From Caryophanales bacterium (GTDB lineage: Bacteria > Bacillota > Bacilli > Exiguobacteriales > Exiguobacteriaceae), in NCBI GenBank assembly GCA_902362975.1, contig CABIYO010000037.1:1-24109 (forward strand): 24,109 nucleotides of DNA, given 5' to 3'. Below are positions 7,355-14,796 of this stretch, piece by piece (the stretch's first letter is position 1; each line of letters opens with the position of its first letter). Below the pieces are notes generated by a model, which saw only the letters and a program-made list of their open reading frames with translations, searched no databases and was not told the origin of the DNA. The position numbers were made by a program, and so were the translations under genes.

Positions 7355-7369
7355 TTGGTAACGCTTACA
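7355..7369 (-). promoter_or_regulatory. cre box (CcpA site) in the xylE leader
   Basis: On the minus strand TGTAAGCGTTACCA matches the cre consensus TGWAANCGNTNWCA at all but one position. It lies between xylO and the ribosome binding site of xylE, where bound CcpA would block elongation. Confidence 0.75.
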
Positions 7370-7387
7370 ATATTGAGTTAAAAACAA

Positions 7388-7414
7388 GTTAGTTTGTTTG
7401 ATGGATAAACTAAC
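7388..7414 (-). promoter_or_regulatory. xylO operator of xylE
   Basis: GTTAGTTT (7388-7395) and AAACTAAC (7407-7414) are perfect inverted arms around an 11-base spacer. They match the Bacillus-type XylR operator (TTAGTTT...AAACTAA). The site begins about seven bases downstream of the -10 element, covering the transcription start. Confidence 0.88.
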
Positions 7415-7421
7415 TATCCTT

Positions 7422-7450
7422 ATCATACAAAATGAGGCTCGAATTCTCAA
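7422..7450 (-). promoter_or_regulatory. SigA-type promoter of xylE
   Basis: On the minus strand, TTGAGA (7450-7445) and TATGAT (7427-7422) are separated by 17 bases. Each hexamer is one mismatch from consensus. It overlaps the xylR control region on the other strand. Confidence 0.7.
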
Positions 7451-7470
7451 CTATATTTTTGCAGTTTTTG

Positions 7471-7476
7471 TATAAT
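7471..7476 (+). promoter_or_regulatory. Candidate -10 element of xylR
   Basis: A perfect TATAAT lies 81 bases upstream of the xylR start. No good -35 is found at 16-18 bases, which fits weak constitutive expression of a repressor. Confidence 0.45.
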
Positions 7477-7556
7477 GAATTTGAGAGTAAAACGGAATGG
7501 AACGAAAGTTAAACGATGGATGAGACATCACTTCGTATAAAGGGGAGACAAAGTCA

Positions 7557-8714
7557 TTGGCAAAATTAGATGTGACCGCTGATCAACAGCTTGTGAAAAA
7601 AATGAATAAAACCGTATTGTTGAATGAAATTATTCGAAGTTACCCAATTTCACGCGCAAAACTGTCAGAAGTAACGGGATTGAACAAATCGACGGTATCT
7701 GCGCAAATTGGCGCTCTATTGAAAGAAGAACTCATCTTTGAAATCGGACAAGGCGATTCAAGCGGGGGGCGTCGACCGGTCATGCTCGTGTTCAACCAGC
7801 AGGCAGGATTCACCATCGGAGTCGATTTAGGCGTGAAAGCGATCAATGCGGTATTGACTGATTTAAAAGGTAACGTCGTGGAGTCGTTGACGACCGAGTG
7901 GGCCGAGGCGGACCAAGAGGCGGAACCGAAAGTGAGAGCTGCCATCGATGCGTTGCTTGGTAAGATGCCTTCTTCTCCATACGGGCTCATTGGAATCGGC
8001 GTCTCGGTGCCTGGACTCATTAATCGCGAGCAACAAGTCATTTTTGTCCCGAACCTCCGTCCTGACGTGACGAGTTTGAAGCACGGTTTAGAGAACCGTT
8101 ATGATGTACCCGTTAATTTAGAGAATGAGGCCAATGCGGGGGCTTACGGAGAACGACGGTTCGGGGCCGGGAAAGACCACGAAGAGATGGTCTTCGTCAG
8201 TCTCGGTACCGGTGTCGGTACGGGCATCATCTTGCACGGGGAATTGTATCGAGGCGAGGACGGGTTCGCTGGCGAGTTCGGGCATATGTCCATTGAATAC
8301 AATGGACCGAAATGTACGTGTGGCAATCGCGGGTGTTGGGAGTTGTACGCCTCAGAAAAAGTACTATGGGACAAGTATTTGCCAGGTCATACGGTCGAGA
8401 CGCTACAACGAAGTTTACAGGCCAATGAGGCATCTGTGTTAAATGAATTACAAAAATGGTGCTTTTGTGTCGGGGTCGGGTTGAACACGGTACTGAACGT
8501 CTATAATCCGAAAGTAATCGTTATTCAAAGTCGGGTCATCGAGTCGCATCCGATGGTCCTCAACATGATTCGCACGGCCATCTCATCGCGCGTGTATGCG
8601 CAAGCCGACCACTCGTTCGAGCTCATCCCATCGAAATTGAGCGACCACGCTTCAGCGATCGGGATGGCCTCGCTTGCCATCGAGCAGTTTTTACAGCGTC
8701 GAATGATGCAATGA
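7557..8714 (+). CDS. xylR: Xylose repressor, ROK family
   Basis: A 385-residue ROK repressor. The N-terminal winged helix (about 15-70) contains YPISRAKLSEVTGLNKSTVS and SSGGRRPVMLVFN. A sugar-kinase-like domain follows, with FTIGVDLG, LGTGVGTGIILHGELYRG and the zinc-binding ROK signature CTCGNRGCWE. XylR binds xylO and releases it with xylose; glucose-derived ligands can oppose induction. The start is a TTG at 7557, supported by AAAGGGGAG nine bases upstream and by the usual N-terminus (ADQQLVKKMNKTVLLNEII). It is divergent from xylE and convergent with the galM gene, rather than divergent from xylA as in B. subtilis. Two xylO sites in the window support the assignment. Confidence 0.93.
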   Translation: MAKLDVTADQQLVKKMNKTVLLNEIIRSYPISRAKLSEVTGLNKSTVSAQIGALLKEELIFEIGQGDSSGGRRPVMLVFNQQAGFTIGVDLGVKAINAVLTDLKGNVVESLTTEWAEADQEAEPKVRAAIDALLGKMPSSPYGLIGIGVSVPGLINREQQVIFVPNLRPDVTSLKHGLENRYDVPVNLENEANAGAYGERRFGAGKDHEEMVFVSLGTGVGTGIILHGELYRGEDGFAGEFGHMSIEYNGPKCTCGNRGCWELYASEKVLWDKYLPGHTVETLQRSLQANEASVLNELQKWCFCVGVGLNTVLNVYNPKVIVIQSRVIESHPMVLNMIRTAISSRVYAQADHSFELIPSKLSDHASAIGMASLAIEQFLQRRMMQ

Positions 8715-8716
8715 CA

Positions 8717-8748
8717 AATAGCCCGTCACCTTCAGGTGGCGGGCTATT
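8717..8748. terminator. Bidirectional terminator between xylR and galM
   Basis: AATAGCCCGTCACC (8717-8730) and GGTGGCGGGCTATT (8735-8748) pair around TTCA. It lies between two converging stop codons and serves both genes, although the T runs are short. Confidence 0.7.
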
Positions 8749-8749
8749 G

Positions 8750-9736
8750 TTATGGGGCAAACGTCCACGTCGTCTCGGAGACGTATGTCTCGCCGGGACG
8801 TAACACACTACGAGGGTCCAGCAGGTTCGGTGCTTGTTGCGTCTCTAAACAAAGCCCGGTCCGTCTCAGCCCGTTCGGAAGCATATTACCCGAATAGAAG
8901 ACGACACACGGCTCTGTCGTATGGACGGAAAGCCTGCGACCAGAAGCATGACGAAGATCGATTTGAGGACGTTCCGTTTGGGGCAGGCAAAACGGGTGAT
9001 CGAAGCCTCCGGCGAGGTCCAATTGCGCATCTGTATCGTTTAGACCATCTTCGATTCGTTTCGCCGCTCTAAAATCGAATGTCCGAGAGGTCATGACAGA
9101 CTTCACGCGGCGCGGAATAAGGGTCTCGTCTAGTTCATAGAACGAGTCACTCATGAGCTGAAGCGTATGGTCAGAAATCGGCATGGACGTCCCTGATAAA
9201 TTGAAGTATGTGTGATTCGTCATGTTCATGACGGTCGGCGCGTCGGTCTTCGCCTCATAGCGAATCGCCACGACGTGGGGATTGATCGTGTATTCGACCG
9301 ACACGTCAATATTCCCAGGGTATCCGTGATGGCCATGAGGAAACGACCGTTCAAATCGAATGGTCACGCCATCATCCGTCTGTTCGATGGATGGGTTCCA
9401 GACGACCTTATGGAAGTGATCACCGTGAAGGTGGTTGGGACCGTCGTTCAAAGGCAGTTGAACGGTCTGACCGTCGAGTGTGAACTGACCGTTCTGTATC
9501 CTTCCGGCCACCCGTCCGACCACGCAACCTAGATAATAATCGTGACGGACATATTCCTCAAGCGAATCAAGCGCTAATACGACGTTCTCCATGTTCCCCA
9601 GTTGATCGGGGACGGCAATTTCCGTGATGGTACATCCATAATCGATACAAGAAAAGCTGAACGAGTCTGTCGATACGCGGTGACGCGAGACGGGGATACC
9701 GTCCACGGTCCCGTAATGGTCGGATGTATAGTTCAT
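8750..9736 (-). CDS. galM: Aldose 1-epimerase (mutarotase) of the xylose operon
   Basis: A 328-residue galactose-mutarotase-type protein. It has VGRVAGRI at about 73-80, NDGPNHLHG at about 97-105, MTNHTYFNLSG with catalytic H175, GFDHPF and, near the C-terminus, CLETQQAPN carrying the catalytic glutamate. It interconverts alpha and beta anomers of aldoses. In this operon it would supply the anomer of xylose used by XylA (often named xylM or galM). The ATG at 9736 is seven bases beyond the xylB stop. Longer in-frame starts would lie inside xylB and lack family sequence. It is the last gene of xylA-xylB-galM. Confidence 0.88.
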   Translation of the reverse strand: MNYTSDHYGTVDGIPVSRHRVSTDSFSFSCIDYGCTITEIAVPDQLGNMENVVLALDSLEEYVRHDYYLGCVVGRVAGRIQNGQFTLDGQTVQLPLNDGPNHLHGDHFHKVVWNPSIEQTDDGVTIRFERSFPHGHHGYPGNIDVSVEYTINPHVVAIRYEAKTDAPTVMNMTNHTYFNLSGTSMPISDHTLQLMSDSFYELDETLIPRRVKSVMTSRTFDFRAAKRIEDGLNDTDAQLDLAGGFDHPFCLPQTERPQIDLRHASGRRLSVHTTEPCVVFYSGNMLPNGLRRTGLCLETQQAPNLLDPRSVLRPGETYVSETTWTFAP

Positions 9737-9743
9737 CGTCGTC

Positions 9744-11243
9744 TCACTTTCTCCGAAATGCGGACAGGCCATGAGAGAGCTGTTTCGTGGCCGGATAGAC
9801 TTGTTGGTAGAGTGCGAATAAAGCGTGGTAGCGTGAGACGTTTTCTGGAATCGGTTCGTATCGCTTCGCCTCCTGAATGAACGCCTCACTGCAGGCCTCG
9901 AGACTATCAAACCACCCACAGCCGTACGCAGCCAACATGGCGGCACCGAGCGCACAGCCTTGCTCGTTGGAAAGCTTGATGATGGTGGCGTCGAAGATGT
10001 CTGCCTGCATTTGCAGCCACGCCTCATTTTTGGCGCCCCCTCCAATCGAAACGATCGACGTGATCACTTTCCCTTCCGCACGGAACAGCTCGAGGGACTC
10101 TTTTAGGGAGAACGTGATTCCTTCTAGCACGGCCCGTGAAAAATCGGCCAAGCGATGGGTGGAGTCCATTCCGATAAAGCTTCCTCGCACCATGGCATCC
10201 GCATAAGGGGTCCGTTCACCGACGAGATAAGGAGTGAACAACAACCCGTTCGCCCCGATCGGTACGTCTTTCACTTCGGCGAGCAACGTCTCGAATGATT
10301 GATCCGGTGCGAACGTATCCTTGAACCACGATAAACTGTGTCCTGCTGCCAAGGTGACACCCATCGTATAATAGGCACCTGGCTTAGCATGATTGAAATA
10401 ATGGACTTTCCCTTTGAAATCGAGCAGGGCGGTTGGTTCATAAGCCAAGACGACACCCGATGTACCGATGCTGCACATCGTTTGTTGATCGTTCAAAATA
10501 CCGGCCCCGATGGCACCACAGGCATTGTCCGCACCTCCGGCGAACACGCTGACGCTCGAAGAAAGGCCGGTGCGCGTCGCGTAGTAAGAGCTGAGCGTCC
10601 CGATTTGATCAGACGACTCGACGAGAGGGGGACAGAGGGATTTCGGCACACCGACCCGTTCACAGATTTCATCGCTCCATTCCTTTTTAGCGATATCGAG
10701 GAGAAGCGTTCCGGCCGCATCGGAATAATCCATATGCAGTTGACCTGTCAACGCATAGCGGACGTAGTCTTTCGGGAGCAGGAAGACGGCCGCTTGACGG
10801 AACAAGTCAGGCTCATGCCGCTTCACCCATAGTAGTTTCGGCAGCGTGAAGCCCTCGAGCGCAGGGTTCTTAGCGATATCGAGGAGAAGCGGTCCGAGTC
10901 GATCCTTGATTTCCTCACATTCAGCGGTCGTTCGCGTATCGTTCCAAAGAATCGCATTGCGAAGCAACTGATGTTGCGCATCGAGTAAGACGAGTCCATG
11001 CATTTGTCCCGAGAAGCTGATGCCTTCGATGTCTTCAGGACGTCCTTCGAACTGTTGAACGAGCTCGGTCAAGGCGTTGACCGTCTGTTCGACCCAGGCC
11101 GACGGATCTTGTTCGCTGTAGCCTTCACGTTCTTGGATGAGGGGGTAGGCGCGACTCGCTTCCCCGCAAAGTTGCCCGTTTTGGTCGACGAGGATGGCTT
11201 TGACCGCACTCGTCCCTAAATCGATTCCGATGACGTATTTCAT
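9744..11243 (-). CDS. xylB: Xylulokinase
   Basis: A 499-residue FGGY-family kinase that phosphorylates D-xylulose to xylulose-5-phosphate. MKYVIGIDLGTSAVKAILVD is the phosphate-binding opening. SFSGQMHGLVLLD and ILWNDTRT are the xylulokinase substrate region, and FAGGADNACGAIGAG and ISIGGGAKNEAWLQMQADIF are the C-terminal ATP-site motifs. I choose the ATG at 11243: the GGAAAGGA site runs directly into the ATG at 11252 but is about eight bases from 11243. It follows xylA after a gap that contains a terminator-like hairpin and precedes galM by seven bases. Confidence 0.93.
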   Translation of the reverse strand: MKYVIGIDLGTSAVKAILVDQNGQLCGEASRAYPLIQEREGYSEQDPSAWVEQTVNALTELVQQFEGRPEDIEGISFSGQMHGLVLLDAQHQLLRNAILWNDTRTTAECEEIKDRLGPLLLDIAKNPALEGFTLPKLLWVKRHEPDLFRQAAVFLLPKDYVRYALTGQLHMDYSDAAGTLLLDIAKKEWSDEICERVGVPKSLCPPLVESSDQIGTLSSYYATRTGLSSSVSVFAGGADNACGAIGAGILNDQQTMCSIGTSGVVLAYEPTALLDFKGKVHYFNHAKPGAYYTMGVTLAAGHSLSWFKDTFAPDQSFETLLAEVKDVPIGANGLLFTPYLVGERTPYADAMVRGSFIGMDSTHRLADFSRAVLEGITFSLKESLELFRAEGKVITSIVSIGGGAKNEAWLQMQADIFDATIIKLSNEQGCALGAAMLAAYGCGWFDSLEACSEAFIQEAKRYEPIPENVSRYHALFALYQQVYPATKQLSHGLSAFRRK

Positions 11244-11272
11244 TAGGTTCATCCTTTCCGGTTTTGATTTAA

Positions 11273-11303
11273 AAGCCCAGACCCCATCATGGAGTCTGGG
11301 CTT
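11273..11303 (-). terminator. Hairpin between xylA and xylB
   Basis: AAGCCCAGAC (11273-11282) pairs perfectly with GTCTGGGCTT (11294-11303). On the minus strand it is followed by TTTTAAAT. It probably works as a partial terminator or mRNA stabiliser that makes xylA more abundant than xylB-galM. Confidence 0.65.
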
Positions 11304-11308
11304 CGCGA

Positions 11309-12652
11309 TTAAGGGCGTTGTACATCCAACAAGTATTGGTTGAGGATGTGACGGAGCTGTTCTTGACGTCCCGATTTATTTTGGATGTCAGTAAGCGTGA
11401 ACGCATGGGCCTCAAGTTTGTGGAAGTCGGTTTGACCGGAGACGATGTCTTTTCCGATTCCCTCATTGTAGCTTGCGTAGCGATCTTGGATAATGTTTTC
11501 GAACACACGATCATCAATCAAGCGTTGAGCGACTTTCGCACCGACGGCGAAGCTGTCCATGCCTGCGATGTGGGCATAGAACAAGTCCTCAGGTTCGAAT
11601 GAACCGCGGCGGACTTTCGCATCGAAGTTGAGCCCACCGCTTCCGAGCCCACCATTCAACAAGATTTCATACATGGCGAGCGTCGTTGAATAGAGGTCGG
11701 TCGGGAATTCATCCGTATCCCAGCCGAGGAGCGGGTCACCTTGGTTCGCATCGACAGACCCGAGCATCCCGTTCACGCGGGCGACGCGAAGCTCATGTTC
11801 GAACGTGTGTCCGGCGAGCGTCGCATGGTTGGCTTCGATGTTGAATTTGAAGCGGTCCGCCAAATCATATTTTTGCAAGAAGGCGAGACCCGTCGCCACG
11901 TCGAAGTCGTATTGGTGTTTCGTCGGCTCTTTTGGTTTCGGTTCGATCAAGAACTGGGCATCAAAGCCGATCTCTTTGGCATAGCTATCGGCCATGTGGA
12001 AGAAGCGGGCCAAGTTATCAAGCTCAAGTCCCATGTCGGTGTTGAGCAACGTTTCATACCCTTCACGACCTCCCCAGAACACATAGTTCTCGGCCCCGAG
12101 CTCTTTCCCGACCTCTAATCCTTTTTTCACTTTCGCTGCTGCATAGGCATACACATCCGCGTTCGGTGCCGTGGCGGCTCCATGAATCCAGCGTGGATGT
12201 GAGAACATGTTCGCTGTGTTCCAAAGTAATTTCGTCTTACTCGTTTTCATATATTCTTTTATCATCGAGACGATGACATCGATATTTCGGTTTGTTTCAG
12301 CGAGTGTGCTTCCTTCAGGGGCGATATCGAAATCATGGAAGCAGAAGTAAGGCACGTTCAACTTGTCAAAGAACTCGAACGCCGCTTCGACACGGGCTTT
12401 GGCGAGGTCCATTCCTGAAAGGCGGTCGTAAGGTCGGATCATCGTGGCTTTGCCGAACGGATCGGTTCCATCGGCTGTGAACGTATGCCAATACGAGACG
12501 GCGAAACGGAGCAGCTCTTCCATCGACTTCCCACCAATTTGTTCCTCTGGGTTGTAATGTTTGAAGGCGAATGGGTTTGTAGAAGAAGTACCTTCAAATT
12601 TGATTTGTCCGACACCTTGATAGTATTCCTTTTTCGTTTGAGTTTGTGACAT
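11309..12652 (-). CDS. xylA: Xylose isomerase
   Basis: A 447-residue class II xylose isomerase that converts D-xylose to D-xylulose. Catalytic H106 and D109 are in [12 protein letters not shown] and the hinge is [10 protein letters not shown] at 191-200. Metal ligands are seen in [17 protein letters not shown] (E237), [13 protein letters not shown] (E273, H276), GSVDANQGD (D301, D306) and LNFDAK (D344). All expected residues are intact. I place the start at 12652 because the AGGAGG site is nine bases upstream. The two earlier in-frame ATGs overlap or abut that site. First gene of the operon, controlled by the xylO and cre boxes just upstream. Confidence 0.96.
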   Translation of the reverse strand: MSQTQTKKEYYQGVGQIKFEGTSSTNPFAFKHYNPEEQIGGKSMEELLRFAVSYWHTFTADGTDPFGKATMIRPYDRLSGMDLAKARVEAAFEFFDKLNVPYFCFHDFDIAPEGSTLAETNRNIDVIVSMIKEYMKTSKTKLLWNTANMFSHPRWIHGAATAPNADVYAYAAAKVKKGLEVGKELGAENYVFWGGREGYETLLNTDMGLELDNLARFFHMADSYAKEIGFDAQFLIEPKPKEPTKHQYDFDVATGLAFLQKYDLADRFKFNIEANHATLAGHTFEHELRVARVNGMLGSVDANQGDPLLGWDTDEFPTDLYSTTLAMYEILLNGGLGSGGLNFDAKVRRGSFEPEDLFYAHIAGMDSFAVGAKVAQRLIDDRVFENIIQDRYASYNEGIGKDIVSGQTDFHKLEAHAFTLTDIQNKSGRQEQLRHILNQYLLDVQRP

Positions 12653-12673
12653 GCGATTCATCCTCCTCATTTC

Positions 12674-12687
12674 TGTAATCGTTTTCA
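12674..12687 (-). promoter_or_regulatory. cre box (CcpA site) in the xylA leader
   Basis: TGTAATCGTTTTCA on the plus strand fits TGWAANCGNTNWCA at every position. It lies between xylO and the ribosome binding site, the same place as in the xylE leader. Confidence 0.82.
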
Positions 12688-12709
12688 GGAATAGAATACA
12701 TCAAACTTT

Positions 12710-12734
12710 TTAGTTTGTCTATCGAACAAACTAA
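12710..12734 (-). promoter_or_regulatory. xylO operator of xylA
   Basis: TTAGTTTGT (12710-12718) and ACAAACTAA (12726-12734) are perfect 9-base inverted arms with a 7-base spacer, a textbook Bacillus xylO. A candidate -10 GATAAT (12749-12744, minus strand) lies nine bases upstream, so the operator covers the start site. Confidence 0.93.
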
Positions 12735-12743
12735 GTTTTTGTA

Positions 12744-12749
12744 ATTATC
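12744..12749 (-). promoter_or_regulatory. Candidate -10 element of xylA
   Basis: GATAAT on the minus strand is one mismatch from TATAAT. Its distance to xylO matches the xylE promoter. The matching -35 would fall inside the inverted repeat at 12762-12788 and is poor, so the promoter may need help or differ slightly in position. Confidence 0.45.
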
Positions 12750-12761
12750 TTTTTGAACTTT

Positions 12762-12788
12762 TTAACCGTGAGTTGGCTCACAGGTTAA
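12762..12788. repeat. 27-base inverted repeat between xylA and the cupin gene
   Basis: TTAACC-GTGAG (12762-12772), loop TTGG, and CTCAC-A-GGTTAA (12777-12788) form an 11-pair inverted repeat with one bulged A. No T run follows on either strand, so it is unlikely to be a terminator. It overlaps the expected -35 region of xylA and lies 47 bases upstream of the cupin start. A DNA-binding site is the simplest reading. Confidence 0.65.
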
Positions 12789-12834
12789 TCGGGCGTCAAC
12801 TCGGGTACAAAGACAGAGACAAGGAGGGAACAAT

Positions 12835-13338
12835 ATGGATGTGTTGACATATCGATTTGAAGACGACGGCTCGATCCCGAACAATCCGGATTTCCCGGTG
12901 TTGTTGTATCGCGGCGTGTTCGATGAGACGGACGGGATGCAGGCGACGTTCGAACATAACGGTTGGGGCAACAGCTGGGTCAACGGGGTGTTCGATTACC
13001 ACCATTACCATAGCAACACGCATGAAGTGCTCGGCGTGAAGTCGGGCCGGGCGACCGTCCAACTTGGCGGTGCGACCGGGGACCTCGTCTCGCTTCAAGC
13101 AGGAGACGTCTTGATTTTGCCGGCCGGGACGGGACATCGCCGTCTCGAGGCGAGTGAAGACTTCGCCATCGTCGGAGCCTATCCGGAAGGACGCGATTAT
13201 GACACGTTGACAGGGAAACCGGAAGAACGGCCGGACAGTGTGCAACGGATCGAACGAGTCGACAAACCGGCGACCGATCCCGTCTTTGGGACGACCGGGC
13301 CGTTACATGAACAATGGATGAAGGAGGAGATGGCATGA
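12835..13338 (+). CDS. Cupin-domain protein (YjlB-like)
   Basis: A 167-residue single cupin. WGNSWVNGVFDYHHYHSNTHEVLGV holds the histidine-rich metal-binding first cupin motif (YHSNTHE). LQAGDVLILPAGTGHRRLE is the second motif, with its conserved histidine. The tail GKPEERPDSVQ is usual for the small group that includes B. subtilis YjlB. The metal and reaction are not known to me. AAGGAGGGA precedes the ATG by about six bases. It overlaps the downstream aldo/keto reductase gene by four bases, so the two are co-translated, and it is divergent from xylA. Confidence 0.85.
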   Translation: MDVLTYRFEDDGSIPNNPDFPVLLYRGVFDETDGMQATFEHNGWGNSWVNGVFDYHHYHSNTHEVLGVKSGRATVQLGGATGDLVSLQAGDVLILPAGTGHRRLEASEDFAIVGAYPEGRDYDTLTGKPEERPDSVQRIERVDKPATDPVFGTTGPLHEQWMKEEMA

Positions 13339-14225
13339 ACCGCATTCCACATACATTAATTTTGGCGGCACTGAAACAACACGTGGCTGAATTGCCAGAC
13401 GGGCGTGAAATGAGGGCCCTCGGGCAAGGCACATGGCGCATGGGAGAAGACGAATCGAAACGGGAAGCCGAGATCGAGGCACTCCGGACGGGACTCGACT
13501 GCGGGTTGCACGTCATCGATACGGCGGAGATGTACGGGGAAGGGAAATCGGAGTCGCTCGTCGGTGAAGCGATCCAAGACCGGCGGGAAGACGTGTTCCT
13601 CGTCTCGAAAGTGTATCCGCATAACGCTGGGGGCGACAAACTCGTCCAAGCTTGTAACGCGACGCTCGAACGGCTTGGTACGGACTACCTCGATTTATAT
13701 CTCCTGCATTGGCGCGGGAACATCCCGCTCGAGGAGACGGTCGACGGGCTCGAACAGTTGAAGGCGGACGGTAAGATCCGAGCGTGGGGTGTCTCGAACT
13801 TTGATGTCGACGACATGAAAGAACTGCTCGCCTTGCCGAAGGGGAAACATTGCGCCGTCAACCAAGTGCTCTATCATCTCGGCAGCCGCGGCGTCGAATA
13901 CGATTTGTTGCCATTTTTACAGGAGCAAGGAATCCCGATGATGGCTTACGCCCCGCTCGCGGAAGGCAGCGACGTGAAAGAGAAAGTCTTCAACGACGAG
14001 ACGGTGAACCGGATCGCCGAGGCGTACAGTGCGACGCCGGCCCAAATCTTGCTTGCGTGGACGGTGCGGAGCGGAAACGTCATCGCCATCCCGAAAGCGG
14101 GTCAGAAAGCGCACGTCGAAGAGAACGGCGCGGCGTTGCTCCTCAACTTGACCGAGGACGACTTCAATGCGCTCGACGAGGCGTTCCCGCCACCGAGCCA
14201 AAAAGAACCATTAGATGTGATTTGA
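13335..14225 (+). CDS. Aldo/keto reductase
   Basis: A 296-residue NADPH-dependent AKR barrel. The catalytic tetrad is visible: D and Y in IDTAEMYGEGKSE, K in FLVSKVYP and H in YLLHWRG. Other family marks are IRAWGVSNFDVDDM and VIAIPKAGQKAHVEEN, the latter lining the cofactor 2'-phosphate pocket. It resembles the prokaryotic AKR11/5-type general oxidoreductases. The ATG at 13335 overlaps the cupin stop and follows AAGGAGGA (13321-13328). An in-frame ATG at 13314 lies upstream of that site. A sugar or sugar-derived aldehyde is a plausible substrate given the xylose neighbours, but this is inference. Confidence 0.87.
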   Translation: MNRIPHTLILAALKQHVAELPDGREMRALGQGTWRMGEDESKREAEIEALRTGLDCGLHVIDTAEMYGEGKSESLVGEAIQDRREDVFLVSKVYPHNAGGDKLVQACNATLERLGTDYLDLYLLHWRGNIPLEETVDGLEQLKADGKIRAWGVSNFDVDDMKELLALPKGKHCAVNQVLYHLGSRGVEYDLLPFLQEQGIPMMAYAPLAEGSDVKEKVFNDETVNRIAEAYSATPAQILLAWTVRSGNVIAIPKAGQKAHVEENGAALLLNLTEDDFNALDEAFPPPSQKEPLDVI

Positions 14226-14230
14226 AGACA

Positions 14231-14254
14231 CAGGTGGGCTCACGGGCTCACCTG
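14231..14254. terminator. Hairpin shared by two converging genes
   Basis: CAGGTGGGCT pairs with GGGCTCACCTG (two G-T pairs) around a four-base loop. It sits just after the AKR stop and includes the Lrp-type gene stop on the minus strand. On the plus strand it is followed by TTGTTG. Confidence 0.6.
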
Positions 14255-14680
14255 TTGTTGCGTCTTGACCTCGGAGAAGATGAAATGTGTAACGGTCTGG
14301 GCGTAAGGGATGGCCGCATCGATGAACTGCTCGGCCTCGGCGAACGTCGCGAATTGCATCTTCAGCATATAGCAGGCGCTCCCGGAGATGCGATAACAGA
14401 ATGACACGTTCGACTGCTGACCCAAAAACTGAGTGAACGCCTCATAGTTCCCGTTCTTCACGGTCGCCTCGATGAGACATTGAATCGGTCGACCAAGCAA
14501 TTCATGATCGATATCAATCGTGTAGCCTTTGATGACGCCAAATGACTCGAGTCGGCGGACGCGTTCGCCGACGGACGGAGCCGATAAATTGATGCGGCGC
14601 CCGAGTTCGCTCATCGAGAGGCGGCTGTCGTTTGTTAGTTCATGTAAGAGGAGACGGTCGATATCGTCGATTTTTAGCAT
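14240..14680 (-). CDS. Lrp/AsnC-family transcriptional regulator
   Basis: A 146-residue protein. The N-terminal helix-turn-helix spans about 1-60 (IDDIDRLLLHELTNDSRLSM, then LGRRINLSAPSVGERVRRLE and FGVIKGYTIDID). A C-terminal RAM/ligand-binding domain follows (LIEATVKNGNYEAF, YRISGSACYMLKM, AAIPYAQTVTHFIFSE). Such proteins form octamers and sense amino acids. The ATG at 14680 is ten bases after AAAGGAG. The preceding in-frame ATG lies in promoter DNA. It is divergent from the AhpD-like gene with 116 bases between, a layout often seen when the regulator controls both itself and its neighbour. Confidence 0.92.
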   Translation of the reverse strand: MLKIDDIDRLLLHELTNDSRLSMSELGRRINLSAPSVGERVRRLESFGVIKGYTIDIDHELLGRPIQCLIEATVKNGNYEAFTQFLGQQSNVSFCYRISGSACYMLKMQFATFAEAEQFIDAAIPYAQTVTHFIFSEVKTQQQVSP

Positions 14681-14704
14681 GAAATGAATTCTCCTTTTTT
14701 TCGT

Positions 14705-14710
14705 ATTATA
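14705..14710 (-). promoter_or_regulatory. Candidate -10 element of the Lrp-type gene
   Basis: A perfect TATAAT reads on the minus strand 25 bases upstream of the start codon. No clear -35 is present at the right distance, which fits a regulated promoter. Confidence 0.4.
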
Positions 14711-14796
14711 TGGCATGTATTGTACCTGGATTCCGTTATGAATGAAATGGGAAACACTGTAATCAACTTCTATACTTATATACAGGAGGTGTTGAA

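Noticed and set aside
7834..7847. cre-like TGAAAGCGATCAAT inside xylR
   Set aside because: The last two consensus positions fail and the site lies in a coding region where such partial matches are common.
9737..10045. N-terminal extension of the galM reading frame into xylB
   Set aside because: The extra 103 codons lie inside xylB, are rich in R, S and P, and precede the normal mutarotase start.
10338..10832. Plus-strand frame of 164 codons opposite xylB
   Set aside because: Antisense to conserved xylulokinase motifs; arginine/aspartate-rich shadow sequence without a ribosome binding site.
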